DNA of 64,000 bases from Roseiflexus sp. RS-1 (GCF_000016665.1 NC_009523.1:4029501-4093500); one strand, 5' to 3'; counted from the stretch's first letter, positions 37,797 through 46,674 are shown. Numbers and translations: made by a program. The notes: generated by a model not told the origin, from the letters alone.

Positions 37797-38093
37797 AAAT
37801 GCAACGTGCAACGTGCAACCTTCAACCCGCAACCTTCAACCTGCAACCTGCAACGCACAACCTGCAACCTGCAACCTGCAACGGGCAACGCACAACCTGC
37901 AACCTGCAACCAACCTGCAACGCACAACGCACAACCTTCAACCGTCAACGGGCAACCTTCAACCTGCAACCGTCAACGGGCAACCTGCAACAGGCAACCT
38001 GCAACCTTCAACCGTCAACGGGCAACCTGCAACAGGCAACCTGCAACCTTCAACCGTCAACGGGCAACCTTCAACTTTCAACCGTCATCGAGC
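37797..38093 (+). repeat. Heptamer array, CAACCTG/CAACCTT units with 42-bp higher-order repeat
   Basis: About 42 units with invariant CAAC and variable last three bases (CTG, CTT, CGT, GGG, GCA, AGG), with one phase slip near 37913. In the right half the six-unit block CTT-CGT-GGG-CTG-AGG-CTG recurs (42 bp). All three plus-strand frames are open across it, giving spurious QPATCNL-type peptides. On the minus strand the units read GGTTGAA/GGTTGCA. The DUF2520-type gene stops inside the first unit. Confidence 0.95.
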
Positions 38094-38959
38094 AGCGCTG
38101 CCAGCGCCTGCGCCTGCTGTGCGGGAATATCACGAGCCAGCGAGAGTGTGACACGACCCAACTCGCGGTAGAGGGGCAGCAACGACGGCATATGCGTCGC
38201 AAGGGCGGCGATATGACGCGCAATCGTGCCATCATCACCACGCACGATTGGTCCGGTCAGCGCCACATCCGGCGGCGCGTTTTCCAGACTTTCGACAGCG
38301 CCGCGCAGCAATGGCAGCAGTGCGTGCGCACGCACTTCTTCCGGCAATCCGATGTTTTCGAGCAAGGCTGTTCCACAGGCGTAGAGCGCAACGGTATAGT
38401 TGGCGACCATGACGGCAGCAGCGTGGTAGAGCGCGCGATGACGCGCATCGAGATCGAACGGGATTGCGCCAATTGCGTGCGCCAGCGCATGCAGGATCGT
38501 GGCAAGCGGCGGATCGGCATCGATAGCGATATATGCGCCGCGCAGACGCGTTGCCGTTTTTGCCCCGGCAAGCGTTTGCAACGGGTGAAACCCGCCGATC
38601 CATGCGCCGCTTGCAGCCGCATCAACCAGTGCTTCGCGCCCGAATGCGCCGCTACAGTGAACGACGCCCTGCCCGGCGCGCCATCCACCGGTTGCGGCAA
38701 TCATGCGACACACAGGTGTCACCGCAGCATCGGACACGGTGAGAAACACCAGATCGGCTGCGTGAGCGACAGCGACTGGAGTCTCAACCACTGCTGCGCC
38801 GATCTGGTGCGCCAGTTCAGTTGCGCGCTCAATGCTGCGACTGTGGAGCGCAACGACACGATATCCAGCGCTATGGAACGCTGCCGCCAGCGCCCCGCCA
38901 GCCCGCCCAACGCCAATGAAGCCGATTGTTATCAAAGCGTTCAACGTTCCAACCTTCAA
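38078..38959 (-). CDS. DUF2520-type Rossmann dehydrogenase (ProC/F420-reductase-like)
   Basis: About 293 residues. An N-terminal nucleotide-binding site IGFIGVGRAGGALAAAFHSAGY is followed by ADLVFLTVSDAAV, VVHCSGAFG and GGFHPLQTLAG. A C-terminal helical domain has HRALYHAAAVMVANYTVALY, the layout of Rossmann-like/DUF2520 proteins. The substrate is unknown. No ATG or GTG is available ahead of the Rossmann motif: the in-frame candidates are TTG codons at 38959, 38944 and 38935, the first inside a heptamer array. The TGA stop is supplied by the first GGTTGAA unit of the array at 38093. It is 39 bp downstream of the P1 peptidase gene. Confidence 0.8.
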   Translation of the reverse strand: MKVGTLNALITIGFIGVGRAGGALAAAFHSAGYRVVALHSRSIERATELAHQIGAAVVETPVAVAHAADLVFLTVSDAAVTPVCRMIAATGGWRAGQGVVHCSGAFGREALVDAAASGAWIGGFHPLQTLAGAKTATRLRGAYIAIDADPPLATILHALAHAIGAIPFDLDARHRALYHAAAVMVANYTVALYACGTALLENIGLPEEVRAHALLPLLRGAVESLENAPPDVALTGPIVRGDDGTIARHIAALATHMPSLLPLYRELGRVTLSLARDIPAQQAQALAALLDDG

Positions 38960-39016
38960 CCTTCAACCTTCAACCTTCCAACCTTCAACCTTCAACGTTC
39001 AACCTCCACCCTTCAA
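38940..39016 (-). repeat. Heptamer array between P1 peptidase and DUF2520-type genes
   Basis: On the minus strand: GGTTGAA, CGTTGAA and GGTTGGAA variants, about ten units with 7-8 bp spacing. The P1 peptidase stop codon TGA lies in the first unit and a candidate TTG start of the next gene lies in a late unit. The unit family is shared with 37797-38093. Confidence 0.88.
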
Positions 39017-39955
39017 CCCCACCACGCCACCCAGCGACCACGCCTGCGTCACACTCCGCTCGATCGCGCGCGCCAGAACATCAACAGCAACCGCGCCGAG
39101 CGGCAGCAAACCCGGCGATGCACGTCGTCCCGTCGCCAGTACAAAGACCGTGTCGCCATCGAACGGGGTATGCACCGGGCGGATCGTTCGCGCCAGCGCG
39201 TCCTGCGCCATCTGCGCCATTTTCGTCGCTTCCGCCTTCGTCAGACGCGCATCGGTCGCCACCACTGCCAGGGTCGTGTTCTGCCCCTCTGACGGCGGCA
39301 CGCCCACCATTGCGCGCAGCAACGCCATGGTATCGGCAAGTGATCCATCATCGGCGCGCACACCTGCCAGCAGGCGACTACCGCGCTCGTCATACACATC
39401 ACCGAACGCATTGCAGACAGCCAGGGCGCCAACCGTGATGCCATCCGTCAGGCGTTCGCTCCATGAACCGATGCCGGACTTCATAGCGTACTGCATCCCC
39501 CGGATTTTCCCCACCGTCGCGCCGATCCCCACGCCGACACACCCTTCCTCGACGGTTGCGCCAGCGGCGTTGCATGCCGCATACCCCATCGCAGCATCGG
39601 CAAACCGATCAGCCCTGCCAATTGCAAGATCGAAAATCACCGCCGCTGGCACGATTGGCACATTGCGCACCCCGGTTGGAAAGCCAATGCCCCGTTCTGC
39701 AAGCCACTGAACCACTCCTGTCGCGGCTGCGAGACCGAACGCACTGCCGCCGCAGAGCGCCACGGCATGCACCGTCGCAACGGTGGCGACCGGCGCCAGG
39801 AGATCAGTCTCGCGCGTCCCCGGAGCGCCGCCCCGAACATCGACTGCACCAACCGCACCTTCGGGGGTCAGAATGACCGTACAACCGGTCAACGCTTCAT
39901 TGTCCTGCGCGTGACCCGCCAGGACGCCTGGAACATCGGTAATTGAAGGATTCAT
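38999..39955 (-). CDS. P1-family (DmpA/L-aminopeptidase-like) N-terminal-nucleophile hydrolase
   Basis: The 318-residue protein starts ITDVPGVLAGHAQD and contains CGGSAFGLAAATGVVQWLAERG and GATVGKIRGMQYAMKSGIGSWS, all typical of the DmpA/BapA/P1 peptidase group. The autocleavage site is expected at the N-T junction in GQNTTLAVVATDA, giving a threonine nucleophile as in NylC rather than the serine of DmpA. Enzymes of this group hydrolyse N-terminal residues of peptides or cyclic amides. The ATG at 39955 overlaps the stop of the DsbA-like gene as ATGA, indicating translational coupling. It ends at GGGL-type glycines with a TGA provided by a heptamer array. Confidence 0.85.
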   Translation of the reverse strand: MNPSITDVPGVLAGHAQDNEALTGCTVILTPEGAVGAVDVRGGAPGTRETDLLAPVATVATVHAVALCGGSAFGLAAATGVVQWLAERGIGFPTGVRNVPIVPAAVIFDLAIGRADRFADAAMGYAACNAAGATVEEGCVGVGIGATVGKIRGMQYAMKSGIGSWSERLTDGITVGALAVCNAFGDVYDERGSRLLAGVRADDGSLADTMALLRAMVGVPPSEGQNTTLAVVATDARLTKAEATKMAQMAQDALARTIRPVHTPFDGDTVFVLATGRRASPGLLPLGAVAVDVLARAIERSVTQAWSLGGVVGLKGGG

Positions 39956-40761
39956 GGTTTTTGCGTGCTCAGGATACGCTCGAAGATCTGTTCCCAGACC
40001 TCGAAGGGCTGTGCGCCCACAAGCAACTGACCATTGATAAGGAACGATGGCGTACTGCGAACGCCTGCCTGCTGCCCTGCAAGGATGTCTTCCTGGATCT
40101 GCGCGCCGTAGCGATTACTCTCGACGCACTGCTGCACCGCGCCCGCATCGAGTTCCAGTTCCTCAGCATACCGCAGGAAGGTGCGAAAATCATTCGCGTC
40201 TCCCGACGACCACTCGCGCTGCGTCATCCCCTCGAAAATTCGGGTATGCATCTGCCAGAACGCGCCCTGTTCACCGGCGCAGTTGGCGACATGCGCCGCG
40301 AGCAGCGCCCCCGGATGGATGCTCATCAGCGGGAAATCGCGGTAGACAAGCCGAACCTTGCCAGTGCGAACATACCGCTCTTCGATCAGCGGTCGAACCT
40401 CACGTGCAAACGACGCGCAGAACGGACACTGAAAATCGCTGAATTCCACCACCGTGATCGGCGCATCGGGCGCACCCTGCGCGCGCGGGTCGTCGAACGG
40501 CGCCGGTTCCGACACCGGCGGATCGTCAGGTATGGAGGTCGGAGCAGGGATTGGAGTGACGCCTGATGGACGCGGTCGCTCTGCGTCGGATGGAGATGGA
40601 CGCACCACAATCGCCTGACGGGTGGCAATCGGACGCGGATCGGTCGCCTGAGGCGCTTCGGGACCGCACGCGGCAATGAGCAGTAGCAGAAGCGTCAGCA
40701 ACGCAAGACGCAGCGGGTAGATGTGCCGGCGCCAGTTGTGGCGTGGCGAGTCATCGATCAT
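39952..40761 (-). CDS. DsbA-like thioredoxin-fold lipoprotein
   Basis: The 269-residue precursor has a lipoprotein signal (LALLTLLLLLIAACGPE). A Pro/Arg-rich linker of about 60 residues leads to a DsbA/Thioredoxin_4 domain: VVEFSDFQCPFCASFAREV with the CPFC redox pair, LVYRDFPLMSIHPGA, and the cis-proline site RSTPSFLINGQLLVGAQP. It should exchange disulfides outside the cytoplasmic membrane. It overlaps the upstream zinc-ribbon gene by 11 bp and the downstream peptidase gene by 4 bp, so the three are one operon. Confidence 0.9.
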   Translation of the reverse strand: MIDDSPRHNWRRHIYPLRLALLTLLLLLIAACGPEAPQATDPRPIATRQAIVVRPSPSDAERPRPSGVTPIPAPTSIPDDPPVSEPAPFDDPRAQGAPDAPITVVEFSDFQCPFCASFAREVRPLIEERYVRTGKVRLVYRDFPLMSIHPGALLAAHVANCAGEQGAFWQMHTRIFEGMTQREWSSGDANDFRTFLRYAEELELDAGAVQQCVESNRYGAQIQEDILAGQQAGVRSTPSFLINGQLLVGAQPFEVWEQIFERILSTQKP

Positions 40762-41260
40762 ACAGGTTCATTCGCTCCGTTTCGACCCGCTGACGATGGG
40801 AGGGGCGCGGCAGCGAGCCAGCGCCGTCATCACCGCAGTAGGGGCACACGCTCCAGGTCAGATCGACAACCCGGTTACATGCAGCGCAACGCCGGCGCAG
40901 CGCCGTCTGGCAATGCGGGCACAGGATGAACTCCGGATCGACTGCTCGCTGACAGGTCGGGCAGACGTGGGGATCTTCCAGATTGCGGCGCAGATACTCT
41001 TCCTCGAGCATACGCTCATACTTTTGCGCCAGCGTCTGACGGGGACGAAGAATCAGGTGGAGCAGCACACCACCAAATGGAAGCACGAGCGCCAGCGTCA
41101 CCGCGAGCACCTGCACCGCCACATCCTCGCTCCGACTATGGATATCGCGGTACGTCCACAGCACCGACGCCGCCCAGAGCAGGATCAGATAGGCGAGCAA
41201 CATCCATGCCAGCACCGATGCCACCGGCGCCAGGTTGGCAATGATCGCGCGAAAATCCAA
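40751..41260 (-). CDS. Membrane protein with double zinc ribbon
   Basis: 169 residues. Two transmembrane segments (VASVLAWMLLAYLILLWAASVLW and VLAVTLALVLPFGGVLLHLIL) are followed by a cytoplasmic region with two zinc ribbons (CPTCQRAVDPEFILCPHC and CAACNRVVDLTWSVCPYC). It is first in the operon with the DsbA-like lipoprotein and the P1 peptidase. The function is unknown; zinc ribbons next to membrane helices often serve as docking or regulatory modules. Confidence 0.8.
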   Translation of the reverse strand: MDFRAIIANLAPVASVLAWMLLAYLILLWAASVLWTYRDIHSRSEDVAVQVLAVTLALVLPFGGVLLHLILRPRQTLAQKYERMLEEEYLRRNLEDPHVCPTCQRAVDPEFILCPHCQTALRRRCAACNRVVDLTWSVCPYCGDDGAGSLPRPSHRQRVETERMNLYDR

Positions 41261-41289
41261 GATCCACTCCTTGCAGATTATGAACCCTG

Positions 41290-41311
41290 CCGCAGGTTTA
41301 TCGACCTGCGG
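41290..41311 (-). terminator. Hairpin after the c-di-AMP receptor-like gene
   Basis: CCGCAGGT, loop TTATCG, ACCTGCGG: a perfect 8-bp stem, 17 bp after the stop at 41328 and 30 bp before the next start on the minus strand. It would separate tmk/DarA-like transcripts from the zinc-ribbon operon. Confidence 0.55.
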
Positions 41312-41327
41312 GAACGGTCATCAACAC

Positions 41328-41666
41328 CTATGACGGCGTGAGGCGACGCACATCGGCGGCACGCACAACAAACACCGTCGCGCCGCCCACCTGCACCTCA
41401 ACCGGCGTTGGCGGGTAGAATTCGCCCGACTCGGCAACTGGCGGCAGCGGCGACACGTAGCGCGTCCGCGTATAACAGTGCTCGCGCACAATTTTCAGAA
41501 TAGGATCGACCTGATAATCCTCAGCGGCGATCAGCAGTGTCACATTTCCCTCGCGCAAGAAGCCGCCCTCGCTGCTGATGCGCGTCACCCGATGACCGGC
41601 AGCAGTGAGCGCCTCGATCAGATCCCCCGCGTCCTGCCGCTGAACGACGGCAATGATCAGTTTCAT
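41328..41666 (-). CDS. DarA/PstA-like cyclic-di-AMP receptor (DUF970)
   Basis: The 112-residue protein matches the PII-like c-di-AMP receptor family: MKLIIAVVQRQDAGDLIEALTAAGH, VTRISSEGGFLREGNVTLLIA, and a C-terminal VGGATVFVVRA. Usual family length is about 110. In Firmicutes the same gene is found beside tmk, as here (tmk ends 17 bp upstream), which supports the call. It should bind c-di-AMP as a trimer; the downstream target is unknown. Confidence 0.88.
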   Translation of the reverse strand: MKLIIAVVQRQDAGDLIEALTAAGHRVTRISSEGGFLREGNVTLLIAAEDYQVDPILKIVREHCYTRTRYVSPLPPVAESGEFYPPTPVEVQVGGATVFVVRAADVRRLTPS

Positions 41667-41683
41667 GGGTGCACCTTATCCAT

Positions 41684-42364
41684 CTACAGCACGGTTTCTA
41701 ACCGCGTGATCGATGCCAGATACGGCTCGACAATTGCGCCGATCTGTTCCGCCAGCGCCTCGATCGACTGCCGTGCATCGAGCACGCGCCAGCGTTCTGG
41801 ATCTGCGGCGATCAGCTCGCGATAGCCGGCTTCGACCCGTTGATGATACTCCAGTTCCCGCGCATCGAGACGATTCCACTCATCATTATTGGCGCCACGC
41901 TGACCGGTTGAACGCGCACCTTTGCGACGCTTGCGTTCCAGTCCCTCTGCGGCGCTGATGTCGAGATAGAACGTTATATCGGGGCGCAAGCCGCCCGTAG
42001 CAGCCGCTGTAATCACGCGCAATTCCGCCAGATCGCGCCCCAGACCGTACCCCTGATAGGCAAAGGTCGAATCGGCGTACCGGTCGCACAGCACAATGCC
42101 GCCCTGCTCCAGATACGGACGAATAACCTCACTGACCAGTTGCGCCCGCGCCGCCGAGAAGAGCAACATCTCGGCCGTCGGCGCCATTTCGGTATGCTGA
42201 AGATCGAGCACAATCCGCCGGATCAGGTCGCCGATCCGCGTGCCGCCCGGTTCCCGTGTGAGAATGACCGGGAAGCGCCGCGCGTGCAACGATTCGTACA
42301 ACAGACGCGCCTGCGTGCTTTTCCCGCTTCCCTCAGGACCCTCGAATGTCACAAACAGGCTCAT
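41684..42364 (-). CDS. tmk: Thymidylate kinase
   Basis: 226 residues. P-loop FEGPEGSGKSTQARLL, REPGGTRIGDLIR, and LCDRYADSTFAYQGYGLG as the dTMP-binding DRY/F motif. The lid region is LERKRRKGARSTGQRG, basic and extended. It phosphorylates dTMP to dTDP. It starts 26 bp after the R3H ATPase gene and is followed by the c-di-AMP receptor-like gene, so all three are likely co-transcribed. Confidence 0.94.
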   Translation of the reverse strand: MSLFVTFEGPEGSGKSTQARLLYESLHARRFPVILTREPGGTRIGDLIRRIVLDLQHTEMAPTAEMLLFSAARAQLVSEVIRPYLEQGGIVLCDRYADSTFAYQGYGLGRDLAELRVITAAATGGLRPDITFYLDISAAEGLERKRRKGARSTGQRGANNDEWNRLDARELEYHQRVEAGYRELIAADPERWRVLDARQSIEALAEQIGAIVEPYLASITRLETVL

Positions 42365-42390
42365 CGATCATCGCCGATCATGGTGCAGCC

Positions 42391-44007
42391 CTAACGAAAG
42401 ATTTTGACCCGTCGGTTCGGTTCGCGTCCGCGACTCTCCGATTGCAAGTTGTAGCGCTCCGCCATCTGATGCTGCAACCGGCGCACATAACTGCTCTGCG
42501 GTTGCAGTTCAACCGACGAACGTTCGCCGTTCAGAACCTGCGTAATCGCTGTTTCGACCTCCAGCAGCGCCTCGGTCATGGTAGCATCATCATCACGATC
42601 CGCCCGGCGTTGCAATCCATTGTCGCTCAGACTGATATTGAACACATCGGCGAGTTGACGCTCCATCTGCGCCAGGGTATTGTTCCGCAACACATAAACC
42701 GGCACGCCACGCTCTTCCGCCTGACGCACACGCTGCGATCCCTGACGATAATAATTCTTCAGGGTCATCACCATCGTCGCCTCACCCATGTCGCGCACGA
42801 TGGTCGCCGGAACGTGCAGGCTGGCAATCGCCCGCTCCAGACGATCACGGCTGACACCGAACGGGTAGATACGTTGCGGTGTCATTCCGACGCTGGAAGC
42901 GGCAGGCGCCGACGATACACGCGGGCTTCGCTCCCCACGTTCACGCCCGCCGCCACGACGAATGCCCGGGATCGACGGAACAGCATGCTCACCGGTAAAA
43001 GCCGGAAAGACTTCGATCTCACCGTCAGCAGTGCGTCGGCGCACCTCCGCCTGCGGCGGCTCGGAGCGCAGCAGACTATCCACCGCGCTGGCAACGTCGG
43101 GATAGACTGTCACCTGATCCCAGTTCTGAATTTCGACCAGAATGTCGAAAGTTGGCGGCGCCTTTCGTTCAAGCACCGTCTTCTGTGTTCCCCGCCGGCG
43201 CGCCTCTTCATCGCCAAGCGTCACCGCCTGAATGCCGCCGATCAGATCGGACAATGTCGGGTTCGACAACAGGTTCTCGAGCGTCTGCCCGTGCGCCGTG
43301 CCGATCAACTGAACGCCGCGTTCGGCGATGGTACGCGCAGCCAGCGCCTCGAGTTCCGTCCCGATCTCATCGATCACGATCACTTCCGGCATATGATTTT
43401 CGACGGCTTCGATCATCACCGCGTGCTGTTCCGACGGTCGCGGCACCTGCATGCGGCGCGCCCGCCCGATGCCGGGGTGGGGAATATCGCCGTCACCGGC
43501 AATTTCGTTCGACGTATCTACAATCACAACGCGCTTCCGCAGATCTTCCGCCAGCACCCGCGCCGTTTCGCGCAGCATCGTCGTCTTGCCGACGCCGGGA
43601 CGTCCCAGCAGCAGCACGCTCTTCCCCGACTCGATCAGATCGCGCAGGATCGTGATCGTACCGAAGACGGCGCGCCCGACACGACAGGTCAACCCGATCA
43701 CGCGACCGGTACGATTGCGGATCGCCGAGATCCGGTGCAGCGTGCGCGGGATGCCCGCACGGTTATCTTCGCCGAAGGCGCCGATTCGACCAATGACATA
43801 GTCGATATCTTCCTGCGTGACTTCGCGATCACTGAGAAAACGTTCGTGATTCCGATAGCGCGCTTCGGGGAGTCGACCAAGATCCATGATCACTTCCAGC
43901 AGGTCCTCCCGGTCATCGGGACCCGTTTCAATCGCCTGACGAATAGGCGCCGGAAGCGTTGCCAGAAGTAATTCGATATTGCTGGTAATATCCTGTTGCA
44001 CTGCCAT
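42391..44007 (-). CDS. Ycf45/SpoIIIAA-like AAA ATPase with R3H domain
   Basis: About 538 residues from the ATG at 44007. An N-terminal helical part is followed by an AAA ATPase: Walker [39 protein letters not shown] and Walker [16 protein letters not shown] second alpha/beta region ([18 protein letters not shown]) and a C-terminal R3H-type end ([19 protein letters not shown]...[10 protein letters not shown]) complete it. The arrangement matches Ycf45-like single-stranded-nucleic-acid-binding ATPases of cyanobacteria and Chloroflexota. Its exact role is not established. The 5' end overlaps the GNAT-like gene by 80 bp. Confidence 0.87.
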   Translation of the reverse strand: MAVQQDITSNIELLLATLPAPIRQAIETGPDDREDLLEVIMDLGRLPEARYRNHERFLSDREVTQEDIDYVIGRIGAFGEDNRAGIPRTLHRISAIRNRTGRVIGLTCRVGRAVFGTITILRDLIESGKSVLLLGRPGVGKTTMLRETARVLAEDLRKRVVIVDTSNEIAGDGDIPHPGIGRARRMQVPRPSEQHAVMIEAVENHMPEVIVIDEIGTELEALAARTIAERGVQLIGTAHGQTLENLLSNPTLSDLIGGIQAVTLGDEEARRRGTQKTVLERKAPPTFDILVEIQNWDQVTVYPDVASAVDSLLRSEPPQAEVRRRTADGEIEVFPAFTGEHAVPSIPGIRRGGGRERGERSPRVSSAPAASSVGMTPQRIYPFGVSRDRLERAIASLHVPATIVRDMGEATMVMTLKNYYRQGSQRVRQAEERGVPVYVLRNNTLAQMERQLADVFNISLSDNGLQRRADRDDDATMTEALLEVETAITQVLNGERSSVELQPQSSYVRRLQHQMAERYNLQSESRGREPNRRVKIFR

Positions 44008-44998
44008 AGAATCGTCGATCCTCACATTGAGAGGAGATAGTTGGTATCGGCGGGTGGGTCTCCGGGCTTTCAAGCGCGGGGGTCAGCAGGGAACGTCGCG
44101 CTGCAACGGTCGTCTGTTTGCAGAGCAACGTGTGATCGGCAACGGGATGAAAGCCGAGATCGCCCGCCGGAAGAAACAGTTCCTGCTGATAATCGCGCAG
44201 CACCAGGTACACCGGCAACGCATCGTGGATCTGCGCCAGACCGAACCGCAGCACATCAGTCATCTGCTCACGCGCTTCGGGTCTGATCAGCAGTGAGAAG
44301 ACATGACCCACCGGACCGGTGGTGCGATGGAGATACGCCGCCATACGGTCGCCGGCGCCCAGCACCCAGGCATTGCGATAGGGGCGACGCCAGACGCGAT
44401 CAAGCGGCAGCATCCACGATCGCGCATCGCGCGCCTCGAAGAGTTGCACCTGTCGGGGGGTCACAGCGCCGTAGAGTTTATGGATCGCCCACACGTCATG
44501 GTTCGACTGCGGGCGCATGGGCGCCAGCGTCGTCCCCTGATCCCAATCCGGTCCGTCGAGGCGCAACACCGACTGCTGCGCATACCCGATGAACCCTGCC
44601 TGGCGAAAGATCTCGCGCAGCTCATTATGACGTTGTGGCAGCGCTGCATAGATGCGCTGAATACGCGCCGCACCGACTTCTGTACACAATGACTCGAGCA
44701 GGCGAAACCACACATCTGGATCGGTCGGATGACCATTTCCACCGCCATACGCTGCCATCAGCGCAACGTCATGCTCAGGACGGCCACGCCGCCCTATCGA
44801 CTGCACCACAGCACTGAGTGCGCCTTCACGATAGACGTAGGTTGCGCAATCCTGCGCACTCCCTTCCAGCCAGCAGCGCAGAGCGAACCAGAAAGGACGG
44901 TGAGGCGACGCCAGCATCGCCTCGTTGTACAGCGTGACCTGGCTGCGCGGTTTTCGTCTTAACGTCCAGATGTCGCTCAGCGTAACCGGTCGGATCAT
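43928..44998 (-). CDS. GNAT-fold acetyltransferase-like protein, degenerate
   Basis: About 356 residues from the ATG at 44998 (GGAG upstream). The opening [15 protein letters not shown] is typical of GNAT proteins, and the layout ([29 protein letters not shown], then a second GNAT-like half, [23 protein letters not shown]) suggests two tandem GNAT folds. A clear R/QxxGxG/A acetyl-CoA loop is not visible, so activity is uncertain. The last 26 codons lie inside the next gene (R3H ATPase); that tail is Ser/Tyr/Gly-rich and may be unconserved. It begins 29 bp after pdxT. Confidence 0.68.
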   Translation of the reverse strand: MIRPVTLSDIWTLRRKPRSQVTLYNEAMLASPHRPFWFALRCWLEGSAQDCATYVYREGALSAVVQSIGRRGRPEHDVALMAAYGGGNGHPTDPDVWFRLLESLCTEVGAARIQRIYAALPQRHNELREIFRQAGFIGYAQQSVLRLDGPDWDQGTTLAPMRPQSNHDVWAIHKLYGAVTPRQVQLFEARDARSWMLPLDRVWRRPYRNAWVLGAGDRMAAYLHRTTGPVGHVFSLLIRPEAREQMTDVLRFGLAQIHDALPVYLVLRDYQQELFLPAGDLGFHPVADHTLLCKQTTVAARRSLLTPALESPETHPPIPTISSQCEDRRFYGSATGYYQQYRITSGNASGAYSSGD

Positions 44999-45027
44999 GC
45001 GTGTTCTCCGGCGTCGGACGACGCCGT

Positions 45028-45597
45028 TCACATAGCGAGAAAATACCGATGCATGCGCTCATCCGGCGTCAATTCCGGATGAAAACAGGTTGCCAGCATG
45101 GTCCCCTGCCGGGCAGCGACAACACGCCCATCATCGAGGTGCGCCAGCGGTGTCACATCGCGTCCCAGGTCTTCGAGCACCGGCGCCCGAATAAAGACCA
45201 TGCGCAGCGGTTCATCTCCCAACCCCAGAACCGGCAGATCAACCTCGAAACTCTCAAGTTGACTGCCAAATGCATTTCGCCGGGCAGTGACGTCCATCAG
45301 ACGCAGCGACGGTTGATCGGCGCGCCCATCGGCAATCCGCTGCGCCAGCAGTATCGCGCCGGCGCATGTGCCCCATACCGGCATTCCATCGCGGATACGG
45401 GCGCGCAGCGGATCGATCAGACCGTACATCGCCAGCAACTTTCCAATCGTCGTACTTTCGCCGCCGGGAATGATCAGGCGTTCGACATGCTGAAGATGTT
45501 TTGGCAACCGTACCTGGAGGGTTGGCGCGCCGATGCGCCGCAGCATCTCTTCGTGCTCACGAAAATCCCCTTGAAGCGCCAGAATTCCTACCGTCAT
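45028..45597 (-). CDS. pdxT: Pyridoxal 5'-phosphate synthase glutaminase subunit
   Basis: 189 residues, normal length. Starts MTVGILALQGDFREHEEML; RLIIPGGESTTIGKLL; nucleophile cysteine in PVWGTCAGAILLA; C-terminal His-x-Glu in CFHPELTPDERMH. It hydrolyses glutamine and passes ammonia to PdxS, encoded 22 bp upstream. Confidence 0.97.
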   Translation of the reverse strand: MTVGILALQGDFREHEEMLRRIGAPTLQVRLPKHLQHVERLIIPGGESTTIGKLLAMYGLIDPLRARIRDGMPVWGTCAGAILLAQRIADGRADQPSLRLMDVTARRNAFGSQLESFEVDLPVLGLGDEPLRMVFIRAPVLEDLGRDVTPLAHLDDGRVVAARQGTMLATCFHPELTPDERMHRYFLAM

Positions 45598-45619
45598 AGA
45601 CGATTTCTGCTGGAATGCG

Positions 45620-46501
45620 TTACCAGCCTCGCTCCGCCATCAACTGATCATGTGGAATTTTGCTGATCTCGATGCCGACCATCGCTTCACCCAGCCCACG
45701 GCTGACTTCTGCAATGATCTCCGGTTCGTTATAGTGGGTTGTCGCCGCGACAATCGCGCGCGCCCGCCGCGCCGGATCGCCCGATTTGAAGATCCCCGAC
45801 CCGACGAACACGCCATCCACACCCAACTGCATCAGGAGCGCCGCGTCCGCAGGCGTGGCAATCCCGCCAGCCGCAAAGTTGACGACCGGCAGGCGCCCTG
45901 TTTCCGCCACCTGGCGCACCAGTTCGTAGGGCGCCTGAATGTTTTTGGCGTAGGTAAAGAGTTCATCTTCGTCCATCGATTGCAGGCGGCGAATTTCGCT
46001 GTAGACCGCGCGCGCGTGGCGCACTGCCTCGACAACGTTGCCGGTGCCGGCTTCGCCTTTGGTGCGCAGCATCGCCGCACCCTCCGCCACCCGGCGCAGC
46101 GCTTCGCCCAGGTTGCGGCACCCGCACACGAACGGAACGCGGAACTTATGCTTGTTGATGTGATGCTCTTCGTCCGCTGGCGTCAGAACTTCACTCTCGT
46201 CAATATAATCGATCCCCAGCGCCTCCAGGATCTGCGCCTCGACAAAATGACCGATGCGCGCCTTTGCCATCACCGGGATGGTGACCGCCTCCTTGATCGC
46301 CAGGATCAGTTCCGGGTCGCTCATGCGCGCCACGCCCCCCTGCGCGCGAATGTCGGCAGGAACGCGCTCGAGCGCCATCACCGCAACAGCGCCAGCCTCC
46401 TCTGCAATCCGCGCCTGCTCTGGCGTGACGACATCCATGATGACGCCGCCTTTCAGCATCTGCGCCAGGCCGACCTTTGTCGTCCAGGTCGACTTATCCA
46501 T
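45620..46501 (-). CDS. pdxS: Pyridoxal 5'-phosphate synthase lyase subunit
   Basis: 293 residues. (beta/alpha)8 PLP synthase with the two active-site lysines in [10 protein letters not shown] and [11 protein letters not shown], plus the well-known [27 protein letters not shown] and [19 protein letters not shown]. It condenses ribose 5-phosphate, glyceraldehyde 3-phosphate and ammonia to PLP. GGAG lies 9 bp before the ATG. It forms an operon with pdxT; a strong hairpin separates it from sod upstream. Confidence 0.98.
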   Translation of the reverse strand: MDKSTWTTKVGLAQMLKGGVIMDVVTPEQARIAEEAGAVAVMALERVPADIRAQGGVARMSDPELILAIKEAVTIPVMAKARIGHFVEAQILEALGIDYIDESEVLTPADEEHHINKHKFRVPFVCGCRNLGEALRRVAEGAAMLRTKGEAGTGNVVEAVRHARAVYSEIRRLQSMDEDELFTYAKNIQAPYELVRQVAETGRLPVVNFAAGGIATPADAALLMQLGVDGVFVGSGIFKSGDPARRARAIVAATTHYNEPEIIAEVSRGLGEAMVGIEISKIPHDQLMAERGW

Positions 46502-46610
46502 GGGTCCGACTCCTCATACAACGACCAACGTATGGTATCTGGTCTTTACTGCAACGATTATCGTCTATTATTGTACCATAGATTGTCCATGGTCGCGGAT
46601 TGGGGAAGCA

Positions 46611-46647
46611 AAGAGGTCAGAGGCATCTGCGTCGCCTCTGACCTCTT
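46611..46647 (-). terminator. Terminator-like hairpin between sod and pdxS
   Basis: AAGAGGTCAGAGGC and GCCTCTGACCTCTT form a perfect 14-bp stem with a 9-nt loop, 27 bp downstream of the sod stop. It is the strongest hairpin I found in the window. Confidence 0.7.
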
Positions 46648-46674
46648 CGTTCGCGGACGACTGTATGCCCGGAT

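Noticed and set aside
37611-38093. CRISPR array
   Set aside because: Repeats are 7 bp with no unique spacers and no cas genes nearby.
37799-39292. Long plus-strand open frames with QPATCNL/LQPSTGN-type repeat peptides over 37.8-38.2 kb and beyond
   Set aside because: They are produced by the 7-bp repeat, which happens to be stop-free in all three plus frames, and continue antisense to the DUF2520 and P1 peptidase genes. No ribosome binding site and no family resemblance.
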